A DNA stretch of 64,000 nucleotides from positions 4,549 through 68,548 of the forward strand of contig CAJTXF010000001.1 of assembly GCA_910580045.1 (NCBI GenBank). Direction: 5' to 3'. Shown here piece by piece: positions 31,099 to 40,117 of this stretch (position 1 is its first letter; every line of letters starts with the position of its first letter). This DNA is from an uncultured Eubacteriales bacterium (GTDB lineage Bacteria > Bacillota > Clostridia > Oscillospirales > Acutalibacteraceae). The translations under genes and the position numbers were made by a program. The notes beneath the pieces were generated by a model that made no database searches, had not been told where the DNA came from, and saw only the letters and a list, made by a program, of their open reading frames with translations.

Positions 31099-31887
31099 TT
31101 AGCTGCTGTCCCGCAGATACTTCTCCATAATGGTTTTCAGCTTCTGCACCGCCCGGGCATGTATCTGTGAAACCCGGGGCGGGGTAATGTCCATCACAGC
31201 GGCAATATCCTTCATCTTCAGGTTCTGCTCATAGTACAGCGAGAGGACCAGCTGCTCATTTTCTTTCATCTGGCTGATTGCCTCAGTCAGAGTAAGGGTC
31301 AGCTCCTGGTTCATCAGCGCCTGCTCAGGACTTCCCTCCGCGCTGCCGTCCGCTTTGGGCTCAGCAGGCCACTGGTCGCTGTTTTCAAAGAGCTCCTCAA
31401 AGGAGAGGATACTGTGCAGCGAGGCATTGGCCATGGCTTCCTGATATTCATCCATAGTAATGCCCAGCCGTTGCGCTACCTGAGACTCAGTGGGCAGCCG
31501 GCCGGTCTCATTGTAGAGCTCAGTCATGGCACGCTCAATGCTTTGGGCCCTGCGGCGGATTGCTCTGGGTACCCAGTCCTGCTGGCGGGCCAAGTCCACA
31601 ATCATGCCCCGGATGCGCTTGGACACAAACATCTCAAAGCGGCCCCGGGAGGGGTCGAACTTATCCACCGCGTCTGCCAGAACAATAAGCCCTTCGTTGA
31701 TGATGTCATCCAGCTGGGTAAAGCTGCAGAACACCCCTCGAATCTGCAGGGCAATGCTCTTGATCAGGCCTGTGTACCGCATGGCAATTTCCCATTTCAG
31801 CTCCCCGCTGGGGGCCTCCTGGTAGAGGGCGAACAGCTCCTCTGTGGTCATGCTGTCATAATTGTTTCCACTGTGGGCAGAAGTCAT
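31099..31887 (-). CDS. fliA: RNA polymerase sigma factor FliA/SigD (sigma-28)
   Basis: This factor directs late flagellar and chemotaxis transcription. It has 262 residues. Region 2 (IALQIRGVFCSFTQLDDIIN, FEMFVSKRIRGMIVDLAR) is followed by region 3 (RLPTESQVAQRLGITMDEY) and region 4 (KMKDIAAVMDITPPRVSQIH) in the FliA/WhiG arrangement. An acidic insert between regions 3 and 4 is Glu/Ala-rich. Its ATG overlaps the flhA stop by four bases, so it is translationally coupled as the last gene of the long operon. No flgM anti-sigma gene is in the window. Confidence 0.94.
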   Translation of the reverse strand: MTSAHSGNNYDSMTTEELFALYQEAPSGELKWEIAMRYTGLIKSIALQIRGVFCSFTQLDDIINEGLIVLADAVDKFDPSRGRFEMFVSKRIRGMIVDLARQQDWVPRAIRRRAQSIERAMTELYNETGRLPTESQVAQRLGITMDEYQEAMANASLHSILSFEELFENSDQWPAEPKADGSAEGSPEQALMNQELTLTLTEAISQMKENEQLVLSLYYEQNLKMKDIAAVMDITPPRVSQIHARAVQKLKTIMEKYLRDSS

Positions 31888-33971
31888 GTGCCCACCGCCC
31901 TTCTTACAGCGGAAGCCTGTGCAGTGATGTTGCCCAAGGACTGAATCTGCACTGTGCCCACAATCTCACTGAAGGAGAGCACATACAGGTTGTTGAAATA
32001 TTGAGACAGCAGGCGGCTGAGGTAAATGCGCACCACCTGACTTGTCAGCAGAATGGGGGACTGGCCCAGCTCAGCAAATTTAGGCATATGCTCTGCCAGC
32101 TGGGTGATAAGGGCCTGTATCAGGTCGGGTTCCATGGCCAGGTAGATGCCATGCTCGTTCTTGGTGAGGGAAGCCACAACCCTGCGCTCCACCTCCGCGT
32201 CCAAGGTGATAGCCCGCAGCTGGCCGTCCTGGCAGAACCGCCGGGTGATGGTCCGGCTCAAAGCGTTGCGCACGCTCTCTGTAATCAAATCCGGGTCTCT
32301 GGTGGTGCCCATGGCGTCCACCATTGTCTCCAATATGGTCTGCATATCCCGGATGGGGATGCCCTCTGACAAAAGGTTCCGCAAAACTTTTTCCAGCAGG
32401 GCATAGGAAATCAAGCCCGGGCAGGCCTCTTCCACCAGCTCTGGGGAGGTCCTTTTCAGGTTCTCCACCAGCTGGATGGTTTCTGTGCGGGTCAAAAGCT
32501 CAGCGGCATACTTCTTGATGGTTTCAGAAAGATGGGTCAGAATGACTGACAGGGGGTCAATGACTGTATAGCCGTAAATCTCTGCCATCTCCTTATTCTC
32601 CGGCAGAATCCACCGGGAGGGGATGCCGTAGGCTGGCTCCACTGTCTCAATGCCGTCAATCTCCCCCAAGGGCTTGGCAGGCTCCAAGGCCAGGTAGTAG
32701 TCCACCAGAATCTCGCCCTTGGCCACCTCCACATCCCGGATGCGGATGGTATACTGGTTGGTGCCAATCACAGAGCTGTCGTGCATACGCACTGTGGGCA
32801 CAACAAAGCCCATCTCCTGGGCATACTGCCTGCGGAAGATGACAATACGGTTAATCAGCTTGCCGCCGCTCTTCTCGTCCACCAGGGGAATCAGGCTGTA
32901 GCCTACCTCCATCTCAATGGGCTCTACGCCAAGCAAATCATATACATTTTTGATATCCTTATAGTAGTCCGCCTCTGTAGGGGCAGCCTCTGGGGCTACC
33001 TCCTCCATGGCCGCCTCTTCCTGGGCCTTGCGGTTCTTCATCTGGCGGTTCAGCACAAAGCCGAAGACAATCAGGATTGCCGCCACAACGCAGAGGGCAA
33101 AATGAGGCGTGTTGGGCATCAGCGCCAGAAAAATCAGTGCCGCGCCGGCAATGATAATGGCCCGGGGCTGGGCAGTAAACTGCTTGATTACATCTGTATT
33201 CAGGCTTCCCTCTGACACCGAGCGGGTAACAATCATGCCCGTGGCAGTGGAAATCATCAAAGCGGGCAGCTGAGAGACCAGGCCGTCACCAATGGTTGCA
33301 GTAGAGTAGCGGGTCAGGACCTCATTGATTTCCATGCCGCCCTGGACCATGCCAATAATAATGCCGCCAATCAGGTTGATAAAGGTGATGATAATTGACA
33401 TCACCGCGTCACCCTTCACAATCTTGGTGGCACCGTCCATGGCACCGTAGAAGTCAGCCTCCCGCTGAATCTTCTCCCGGCGCATCCGGGCGTCCTGCTC
33501 TGTAATGAGGCCAGCGTTCAAGTCAGCGTCAATTGCCATCTGCTTGCCGGGCATGGCGTCCAGGGTGAAACGGGCAGCAACCTCGGCCACGCGTTCCGCG
33601 CCCTTGGTGATAACAATAAACTGCACCATAACAATAATGAAGAAGATGATAAAGCCAATGATTACATTACCGCTGGTAATCAGGTCGCCAAAGGCCCGGA
33701 TAACATCACCAGCGTATCCATGCCAGAGAATCTGGCGGGTAGTAGACACGTTCAGTCCCAATCGGAACAGGGTGGTAATCAGCAGCAGGGAGGGATAGAT
33801 GGAGAACTCCAGCGTTTCCTTGATGTTCATGGTAATCAGCAGGATGATGATAGACAGGGCAATGTTGATGACCAGCATCACATCCAGCAGCTGGGTGGGC
33901 AGGGGGATGATGAGGAATAGCACAATAACAACCACCATCAGGGATATGCCGTTGTTCAAGATACGCTTCAT
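31884..33971 (-). CDS. flhA: Flagellar export apparatus protein FlhA
   Basis: FlhA forms the nonameric export-gate ring that docks substrates. It has 695 residues: eight membrane segments in about 1-310 and a large cytoplasmic domain after that. The conserved loop AARFTLDAMPGKQMAIDADL (near residue 140) is intact. The linker (about 320-355) is Glu/Ala-rich. AAAGGAGGAG precedes the ATG. In many Firmicutes flhF and flhG follow flhA; here sigma-28 follows directly. Confidence 0.97.
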   Translation of the reverse strand: MKRILNNGISLMVVVIVLFLIIPLPTQLLDVMLVINIALSIIILLITMNIKETLEFSIYPSLLLITTLFRLGLNVSTTRQILWHGYAGDVIRAFGDLITSGNVIIGFIIFFIIVMVQFIVITKGAERVAEVAARFTLDAMPGKQMAIDADLNAGLITEQDARMRREKIQREADFYGAMDGATKIVKGDAVMSIIITFINLIGGIIIGMVQGGMEINEVLTRYSTATIGDGLVSQLPALMISTATGMIVTRSVSEGSLNTDVIKQFTAQPRAIIIAGAALIFLALMPNTPHFALCVVAAILIVFGFVLNRQMKNRKAQEEAAMEEVAPEAAPTEADYYKDIKNVYDLLGVEPIEMEVGYSLIPLVDEKSGGKLINRIVIFRRQYAQEMGFVVPTVRMHDSSVIGTNQYTIRIRDVEVAKGEILVDYYLALEPAKPLGEIDGIETVEPAYGIPSRWILPENKEMAEIYGYTVIDPLSVILTHLSETIKKYAAELLTRTETIQLVENLKRTSPELVEEACPGLISYALLEKVLRNLLSEGIPIRDMQTILETMVDAMGTTRDPDLITESVRNALSRTITRRFCQDGQLRAITLDAEVERRVVASLTKNEHGIYLAMEPDLIQALITQLAEHMPKFAELGQSPILLTSQVVRIYLSRLLSQYFNNLYVLSFSEIVGTVQIQSLGNITAQASAVRRAVGT

Positions 33972-34021
33972 CTGTGCTCCTCCTTTCCTTAATCTATAGA
34001 TTTCCGGCCAAGGGCCAACCC

Positions 34022-35086
34022 TTAGACCAGCTTATTTTCCAGTTTGAAAATATAGACCAGCACTTCCGCTACCGCGGAATACAAATCAGGGGGAATCTCG
34101 TGGTCCAGCTCAGCTTGGGCATACAGCGCCCTTGCCAAAGGTACATTTTCCACCACAGGCACATTGTGCTCTTCTCCCTTGGCCACAATGCGGGCAGCCA
34201 TCTCGTCCTGGCCCTTGGCCAGAACCACGGGGGCAGCGTCCTCGCCCTGCTTATAGCGCAGGGCCACCGCGAAGTGGGTGGGGTTGCGGATAATCACATC
34301 CGCCTGGGGCACCTGCTGCATCATCCGCTGCTGGGCCATTGTGCGCTGCACCTGGCGAATCCGGCTTTTGATTTGCGGGTCGCCTTCCGTCTGTTTATAT
34401 TCTTCCTTAATTTCCTGCTTTGACATTTTCATCTGCCGCTCATACTCCCACCGCTGATAGAGAAAGTCAAAGAAAGCGATGGTCACAAAGGCCAGGCAAA
34501 CCTGCAGGAGCATGTTGAAAATCTCCTGGAACAGCTCGGTACAGGCCGCGCTTAAATCAGTGTACATAAAGCGGGAGGAGATATTCATAAGGTTGACCAG
34601 GTTATTATATATAAAAATCAGAAGTATGGTAATTTTGATAAGCCCTTTCACTGCCTCCATGATACTGCGCAGGGAAAAGAGACGCTTGAACCCATTCAAG
34701 GGGTTAATCTTACTGAACTTGGGGCGGATAATCTCTCCGGCCACCAGCAAGCGGGTCTGGGCCAGGGTCGCCACAATACCCACCAAGGCCGCTGCTGCCA
34801 GCATGGGCCCTGCTGTGACCGCGAAAGCTGTGACCCCTTGAAAGAGCAGCTCTGTAAAATAGAAACCGCCGCCCTCTGCCACAGCGCCCTGGGCAAAACC
34901 CATGCACTTGTGGAAAAACTCTGTCAGCTGTGCCGCCATGTGCGGGAACAGGAGCCGCAGCATCACCACGCTGGTTATCAGCGTTGATACGGCGATGATA
35001 TCCTGGCACATCAGGATATTGCCTTTTTTTCGTTCATCCCGCCGTCGTTTCGGCGTTGCCTTTTCGGTCTTATCCTCGCCGGGCAT
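34022..35086 (-). CDS. flhB: Flagellar export apparatus protein FlhB
   Basis: FlhB switches export specificity from rod/hook to filament substrates. It has 354 residues with four membrane segments (about 28-215) and a C-terminal cytoplasmic domain. The autocleavage motif NPTH is present (VIIRNPTHFAVALRY, near residue 262). The charged N-terminus (EDKTEKATPKRRRDERKKGN) is typical. It follows fliR by about 40 bases. Confidence 0.97.
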   Translation of the reverse strand: MPGEDKTEKATPKRRRDERKKGNILMCQDIIAVSTLITSVVMLRLLFPHMAAQLTEFFHKCMGFAQGAVAEGGGFYFTELLFQGVTAFAVTAGPMLAAAALVGIVATLAQTRLLVAGEIIRPKFSKINPLNGFKRLFSLRSIMEAVKGLIKITILLIFIYNNLVNLMNISSRFMYTDLSAACTELFQEIFNMLLQVCLAFVTIAFFDFLYQRWEYERQMKMSKQEIKEEYKQTEGDPQIKSRIRQVQRTMAQQRMMQQVPQADVIIRNPTHFAVALRYKQGEDAAPVVLAKGQDEMAARIVAKGEEHNVPVVENVPLARALYAQAELDHEIPPDLYSAVAEVLVYIFKLENKLV

Positions 35087-35125
35087 TTCACCACCTCCCT
35101 ATCGGCCCACAGGGTTCCTTACCAT

Positions 35126-35902
35126 CTAAGCTCCGCCAGAGAGGGCGATGGCCCTTTCCACCTCCACAAGCATGGTATTCTCCATCTCCAGCAAAAATTC
35201 ACTGAACGGCGCCATGAGGAAGTACAGCATCATCATGCCCACAAGCACTTTCAACTCAATATTGATGGCAAACACATTGATTTGGGGGATGGCCTTCATC
35301 AGCACACCCATGCCCACCTGACCCATCAGCTCTGCGCCCAGAACAGGCAGGCACAGCTTTATGGCCAGCAAGGTGCAGTCCACAAAGAGAAGCGCAATCT
35401 TTTCCGCCGCCGCTTGGCCAAAGGCAGCGCTGCCAAAGGGCACCACTCCGCCGGAATCCAGCACCAGCCGCAAAAGGGTTTGGTGGCCGTTCGCCGTAAA
35501 GAAGAGCAAAATCGAGAAGATATTCAGCACATTAGAAGCAGGTGTTGCCTGGCCCTGGAAGCTGGGGTCATAGGTCTGGGCCATAGCCATGCCCATCTGC
35601 TCATCCATGATATGCCCTGCGTAAGAGGGCACAAAAAGGAAGAGATTCATAACTAGCCCAATAAAGTATCCCATGCAGAGCTCCAGCAGCAGACGCACAG
35701 CCAGCTCGATAAAAGCAGCCGGAGCCTGGACTGTGCCTGTGTAGGCGTCAGACGCCGCCATGGCGAAGACCAAAGTGGCGCCGGCCTTGAAATAGCTGGG
35801 GATATTCCTGCGCCCAAAAAAGGGGTTGAAAAAGATAAACCCGCTTATGCGCATCATAATATACAAGAACAGCGTGAAGCCGTCCCAATCAAAAGACTCC
35901 AC
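35126..35902 (-). CDS. fliR: Flagellar export protein FliR
   Basis: FliR is an export-gate membrane protein of 258 residues with about six hydrophobic segments. RISGFIFFNPFFGRRNIPSY near the N-terminus is characteristic. It starts four bases after the fliQ stop and precedes flhB, the standard order fliO-P-Q-R-flhB-flhA. Confidence 0.95.
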   Translation of the reverse strand: MESFDWDGFTLFLYIMMRISGFIFFNPFFGRRNIPSYFKAGATLVFAMAASDAYTGTVQAPAAFIELAVRLLLELCMGYFIGLVMNLFLFVPSYAGHIMDEQMGMAMAQTYDPSFQGQATPASNVLNIFSILLFFTANGHQTLLRLVLDSGGVVPFGSAAFGQAAAEKIALLFVDCTLLAIKLCLPVLGAELMGQVGMGVLMKAIPQINVFAINIELKVLVGMMMLYFLMAPFSEFLLEMENTMLVEVERAIALSGGA

Positions 35903-35906
35903 TGGC

Positions 35907-36164
35907 CTATCCTTTCATCAAGTCGAACAGGCCATAGAAGAACTCCTGCAGGGTGGCCATCATCCAGCTGCCGCCGATGACCAGAAACAGCACCACCACA
36001 ATCAGTTTCAGGATAAAGGATATGGTCTGCTCGTGAATTTGGGTGACCGCCTGCATAATGGCCACAACCACGCCCACCACCATGCTCAGCAGAAGCATGG
36101 GCGCGGCCAGCCGAATCACCAGGCCAATGGCGTCGCGAAACACATCTACTACTGGCAAATCCAT
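35907..36164 (-). CDS. fliQ: Flagellar export protein FliQ
   Basis: FliQ is a small gate subunit of 85 residues with two membrane helices (about 15-38 and 50-72). The segment AVTQIHEQTISFILKLIVV is characteristic of the family. It lies between fliP and fliR. Confidence 0.95.
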   Translation of the reverse strand: MDLPVVDVFRDAIGLVIRLAAPMLLLSMVVGVVVAIMQAVTQIHEQTISFILKLIVVVLFLVIGGSWMMATLQEFFYGLFDLMKG

Positions 36165-36209
36165 TGGCAGTCACCTCGCTTTCCTTTGCTTTTTGCGGCT
36201 TTTAAGCCT

Positions 36210-36884
36210 CTAGTTGAATGTCTGTACCAGGGTCGAGAATACCATCTCCCACCCATTGATGCTGATAAACAGCAGCAGCTTGAAGGGGGTGGAAATCATG
36301 GATGGCGGGAGCATTACCATGCCCATGGACATCAGCGTGGAGGCCACAATAATATCAATGAGCAAAAACGGGACATACAGGTAAAAGCCTATCTCAAAAG
36401 CCCGTTTCAGCTCTGTGGTGATAAAGGCCGGGGTAACCACACGCAGGGGCAAATCCACAGCCGCCTCCTCACTGGAGGGCCTGTCTATGCTGGCCAAATC
36501 GCAGTACATATTGAGTGAAGATGGCTCTGTGTTGCGCAGCATAAACTCTTTAAGCGGTACCTGGGCCTGGTCGAAAAACTCGTCCTGGGTGATTTCCTCG
36601 TTAATATACGGGGTATATGCCTGGGTATTCACCTGGTCAATCACGGGGCTCATGGTAAACAACGTCAAAAATAGGGCAACGCCCACCAGCACCATGTTCG
36701 GCGGGGTTTGCTGCGTGCCCATGGCGTTCCTCAAAAATGAGAGCGCAATGATATACCTGGTGAAGGAGGAGCACATAATCACCAGCGAGGGCAACAGGGT
36801 AATCAGGGTGGTGAGAATAATAATCTCCAACGCCTGCACACTGTCACCGTTAATATTGACAATTCCCTCTAAATTATCTGCCAA
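36210..36884 (-). CDS. fliP: Flagellar export protein FliP
   Basis: FliP assembles the export-gate pore. It has 224 residues with four membrane segments. The signature LSFLRNAMGTQQTPPNMVL (near residue 48) and the C-terminal FEIGFYLYVPFLLIDIIV and MGMVMLPP are present. Only a short N-terminal leader precedes the first membrane helix, as in FliO-dependent Firmicute proteins without a long signal peptide. Confidence 0.96.
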   Translation of the reverse strand: MADNLEGIVNINGDSVQALEIIILTTLITLLPSLVIMCSSFTRYIIALSFLRNAMGTQQTPPNMVLVGVALFLTLFTMSPVIDQVNTQAYTPYINEEITQDEFFDQAQVPLKEFMLRNTEPSSLNMYCDLASIDRPSSEEAAVDLPLRVVTPAFITTELKRAFEIGFYLYVPFLLIDIIVASTLMSMGMVMLPPSMISTPFKLLLFISINGWEMVFSTLVQTFN

Positions 36885-36894
36885 TCCATCACGC

Positions 36895-37293
36895 TCATTT
36901 CTTTTTGGGAAAATTATCCCTGAGGATGTCCAAAAAACTGGGTGTATCAGCGGAAGCCCCGGGACTTTGCAGCCAGGGGCCCGCCTCTTCCTCAGACAGT
37001 TCTGTCAAAACACGAATCTCTCCACTGGTCACGCCCAAAAGCAGGCATCGCCGCTCAACGCGCACCAGCACCAGCCGTTCGCTCCTTCCCAGACTGACCT
37101 GCCACAAAACCTCCAAGCGGCCCCGACCCCCTGAGGCCTTGGCCAGGCCGGGCATGCCGTGCCTGCCTATCAGCCTTGTAACCCAATAGGCCAAAACCAG
37201 TACGCCTATGACAGTCAAAAGCATACCCAGCAGAGAGAGCACATTGCCTCCTATTCCGGCGGAAAGAAGCCGCGGCGCGGCAGCCTCCTTCAT
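36895..37293 (-). CDS. fliO: Flagellar biosynthesis protein FliO
   Basis: FliO helps FliP assembly. It has 132 residues with one membrane helix (about 18-40) followed by a small basic cytoplasmic domain (LEVLWQVSLGRSERLVLVRV, then LLLGVTSGEIRVL), the usual FliO pattern. Its ATG shares one base with the cheY stop (TGATG), so it is translationally coupled. The weak sequence conservation of the family makes position in the operon part of the call. Confidence 0.88.
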   Translation of the reverse strand: MKEAAAPRLLSAGIGGNVLSLLGMLLTVIGVLVLAYWVTRLIGRHGMPGLAKASGGRGRLEVLWQVSLGRSERLVLVRVERRCLLLGVTSGEIRVLTELSEEEAGPWLQSPGASADTPSFLDILRDNFPKKK

Positions 37294-37658
37294 CAGGGCG
37301 CGCCGACAATAGAGGTCACAGTCTTCATAATACGGTCAGACTTAAAGGGCTTCACAATAAAGTCCTTGGCGCCGGACTGAATCGCCTCTATAACCATAGC
37401 CTCCTGGCCCATGGCAGAGCACATGACGATGTTGGCGGAGCCGTTCTTGGCGCGCATGGCCTTCAGGGCTTCCAGACCGTCCATATTAGGCATGGTGATG
37501 TCCATGATGACCAGGTCGGGGTTAATCTCAGAGAATTTCTCCACAGCGTCGGCCCCGTCCACAGCCTCATACAGGTCTGTGTAGCCGTTCTTGGACAAGG
37601 TATCTTTAATCACCTTGCGCATGAAAGCAGCGTCGTCAACCAATAAAATCTTTGCCAT
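37293..37658 (-). CDS. cheY: Chemotaxis response regulator CheY
   Basis: CheY-P binds the switch protein FliM/FliY to control rotation. The single receiver domain of 121 residues has ILLVDDAAFMR (acidic pair), VIMDITMPNMDG (phospho-acceptor Asp near residue 54), VMCSAMGQ (Ser/Thr switch residue) and DFIVKPF (Lys near residue 104). It sits between fliY and fliO, the Bacillus-like location. Confidence 0.96.
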   Translation of the reverse strand: MAKILLVDDAAFMRKVIKDTLSKNGYTDLYEAVDGADAVEKFSEINPDLVIMDITMPNMDGLEALKAMRAKNGSANIVMCSAMGQEAMVIEAIQSGAKDFIVKPFKSDRIMKTVTSIVGAP

Positions 37659-37712
37659 AGTAATTCATCCTCTTTTCAATTTTTTGCTGTTTTGTTATAT
37701 ATTTAGTCAGCA

Positions 37713-39098
37713 CTATTGCTGTTGTGCCAATTCCTCAATCCCGGGCTTTTTCAGGATTTCTGTAACCCGGATGCCGAAATTGTCATCTACAACCACCACA
37801 TCGCCATGGGCAATGCACTTTCCGTTGACGAACAGATCCACCTGGTCCCCGGCCAGCTTATCCAGCACCACCAGGGAGCCCTTGGAGAAGGAGAGAATCT
37901 CCTGCACCCGCTTGCGTGTGCGGCCAATCTCCACTGTGACCTCAAGAGGCACACCCATAATCAAATCCAGGTTCTGGGTCTGCTCCTGGCTGAGCTCCTC
38001 GCCGTTTTCCAGCCTGGGCATAGGAGGCGGCGCGGTGTTGATGAGCTTGGGCTCCTGCTGGGGCGGGTAATAGGGATACCCCGGATAAGGCGGATAGTAA
38101 GGATAGCCTCCTGCATAGGGCGGCTGCATCCCCTCCTGTCCTGGAACAGGCATCATCGGCGGCTGCATGGGCGGCTGAGCAGGCATACCCTGAACTGGCT
38201 GGGCTGGGGCAGCCGGTGCGGGAGCAGGCGGCGCGGCCGGTGCGGGCGCGGGCGCCGGTTGAGCAGGAGCCGCGGAGGCTCCTCCTGCCATAAGCCTCTC
38301 GATTTCTTCCTGGCTCAGCTTGCCGCCTCCGCTCTCTGCCGCAGGAGCCGGGGCTGGAGCAGGAGCTGCTGCTCCGCCTCCGTTCATCAGCTTTTCTATC
38401 TCCTCCTGGCTCAGTACCCCGCCAGAGGAGGACGCTGCCGGTTCTGGAGCCGGGGCCGCCGGGGCCGGAGCAGGAGCTGGGGCCGGGACAGGCTCATCAT
38501 CATCCTCCAGGCCAAAACCCGCCACCAGCTCTTTGGCCAAATCCACAGAAATAACATTCATGAATTCGCTTTGCAGCTGGTCCTCAATGCTCAGCGCGAA
38601 CCGGACCACTACAATGGGGCCTTCCTTTACAGGCATCCGCTCCCGCTTCATGGCCTCCTGGTCATAGACATCAAAGGTCTCTGGGGTAGAGATATTCACC
38701 ACCCGGCCCAGGAAGTCTGAGAGGGCTGTGGAAGCCGCGCCCATCATCTGGTTCATAACCTCACAGACTGCGCTCAGGCTCAGTTCGTCCAGCACGAACT
38801 CGTCCAAAGGCGTGTCCGTGCCCATCAGGATATCCACAATAACCTTGATATCACTCATACGCAGCAGCATCAGGTTGCTGCCGTCCAGGCCAGAGACGTA
38901 CTTAATCTCTACACCTACAGCCGGCTCAATGTCCCCCAGCTCGAAATCTTTCACATCCACCACAGTCACAGTCGGCGTGGTGATGTCCACCCGGTGATCC
39001 AACAGGTTGGACACCGCCGTTGCCGAAGAGCCGAGGCTGATGTTCATAATTTCGCCGATGGCGCTCAGCTCCATTGGTTTGAAAACACTATTGTTCAT
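37713..39098 (-). CDS. fliY: Flagellar switch protein FliY (CheC-like domain plus FliN/SpoA domain)
   Basis: This is a C-ring component and CheY-P phosphatase of 461 residues. A CheC-like domain (about 8-195) has two active helices: IGEIMNISLGSSATAVSN and VCEVMNQMMGAASTALSD. A very long linker (about 200-365) is Ala/Pro-rich, then Tyr/Pro/Gly-rich. The C-terminal SpoA/FliN domain (about 375-450) follows. Bacillus FliY carries an LSQDEIDALL-type CheY-binding peptide at its N-terminus; this protein starts directly in the CheC domain. Two similar peptides, LSQEEIEKLMNGG (229-241) and LSQEEIERLMAGG (261-273), lie in the linker instead. It overlaps fliM by 11 bases. Confidence 0.93.
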   Translation of the reverse strand: MNNSVFKPMELSAIGEIMNISLGSSATAVSNLLDHRVDITTPTVTVVDVKDFELGDIEPAVGVEIKYVSGLDGSNLMLLRMSDIKVIVDILMGTDTPLDEFVLDELSLSAVCEVMNQMMGAASTALSDFLGRVVNISTPETFDVYDQEAMKRERMPVKEGPIVVVRFALSIEDQLQSEFMNVISVDLAKELVAGFGLEDDDEPVPAPAPAPAPAAPAPEPAASSSGGVLSQEEIEKLMNGGGAAAPAPAPAPAAESGGGKLSQEEIERLMAGGASAAPAQPAPAPAPAAPPAPAPAAPAQPVQGMPAQPPMQPPMMPVPGQEGMQPPYAGGYPYYPPYPGYPYYPPQQEPKLINTAPPPMPRLENGEELSQEQTQNLDLIMGVPLEVTVEIGRTRKRVQEILSFSKGSLVVLDKLAGDQVDLFVNGKCIAHGDVVVVDDNFGIRVTEILKKPGIEELAQQQ

Positions 39099-40113
39099 TT
39101 GGTAAACTGCCCCTTCTTCCAGCGTTATGATACACCTCTTTAATCTTTACCGCCAGCTTTTTGTCGCTGACACCCATCAGTCCGTTGAACCACCGCTGAC
39201 CGCCCACATACAGATTCAGCGCACTGTCTTTCTTCTGATTCAGGTCAATCACATCGCCCACATTCAGCCGGTAAACATCGTCCAGCCGCAGGGTGGTGCG
39301 GGCCAGCTCTGCCCGTATCTCCAGGGTGGAATCCCGCAGGTGCTCGAAGATTTCCTCCTTGTTCTCAGCGTTGTTTGCCTTTTTAGCCGGGCTCCCCGCG
39401 CTGATTTCGGTAAAGATGGGCACCAGCACATCTTCTGGCAGCACAATGCTGACGCTTCCCTCTATGTTGGGGAAGCTGACCTTCATGTCAACGATGACCA
39501 CCGTCTCCTCCAGGCCAATCAGCTGTACCAGGGTGGGGTTGTTCTCCACCCGGCCGAACAGGAAGTCCAGCTGTATGTAATTTTCCCAGGTCACGCCCAT
39601 ACGCTCCACAAAGTCCTGCAACAGCACCTCATACAGCTTTAGGTCCAGTTCGGTATAGGTATAGTCATCCGGCAGGGCGCCTACGTCACCGTCACCGCCG
39701 GTCATGCGGTCCATCATGCTCACCATAATAGGGGCTGAAGCGTAGAACAGCACTGGGGTCTCTTCCCGCTCTTCTTTCAGCTCCAAATGGGCTGTTGTCA
39801 GCACGGCGCTGTCGCTCAGCGCGTTGGAAAACTCAAAATAGGTGGTCTCCTCCACTGACTCCACCTCAATCTCACAGGTAGCGTGAACCAGGCCGTTGAT
39901 GCGGGTAGTCAGCACCCGTGAATAGTTGTCGAAGATGCTGCGCAGCATTTTCAGCCTGTCCTTGGTGAACTTTTTGGGATTGGTAAAGTCGTATTTCCTA
40001 TATTTCTTTTCCGGCTTTTCCTCCTCAGCGGGCTTTTCCGGCCCACTGCTGCTGCTGTTGTTCATGGAGTTGAGAAGGGCGTCTATCTGACTTTGCGATA
40101 ATACCTCTGGCAT
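39088..40113 (-). CDS. fliM: Flagellar motor switch protein FliM
   Basis: FliM is the C-ring protein that binds CheY-P. It has 341 residues. The N-terminal CheY-binding peptide LSQSQIDALLNSM is in place (residues 4-17), followed by a Ser/Glu/Lys linker. The middle domain has a LRSIFDNYSRVLTTRINGLV-type helix and the GGDGDVGALPDD loop in the usual GGxG position. The C-terminal SpoA domain ends near residue 330. It starts four bases after the motB stop. Confidence 0.95.
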   Translation of the reverse strand: MPEVLSQSQIDALLNSMNNSSSSGPEKPAEEEKPEKKYRKYDFTNPKKFTKDRLKMLRSIFDNYSRVLTTRINGLVHATCEIEVESVEETTYFEFSNALSDSAVLTTAHLELKEEREETPVLFYASAPIMVSMMDRMTGGDGDVGALPDDYTYTELDLKLYEVLLQDFVERMGVTWENYIQLDFLFGRVENNPTLVQLIGLEETVVIVDMKVSFPNIEGSVSIVLPEDVLVPIFTEISAGSPAKKANNAENKEEIFEHLRDSTLEIRAELARTTLRLDDVYRLNVGDVIDLNQKKDSALNLYVGGQRWFNGLMGVSDKKLAVKIKEVYHNAGRRGSLPNEQ

Positions 40114-40117
40114 TCAG

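Noticed and set aside
37713..39098. Frameshift or fusion artefact to explain the long FliY linker
   Set aside because: The frame is continuous from the CheC-like domain to the SpoA domain and the linker keeps a consistent Pro/Ala bias, so it reads as a genuine disordered linker.
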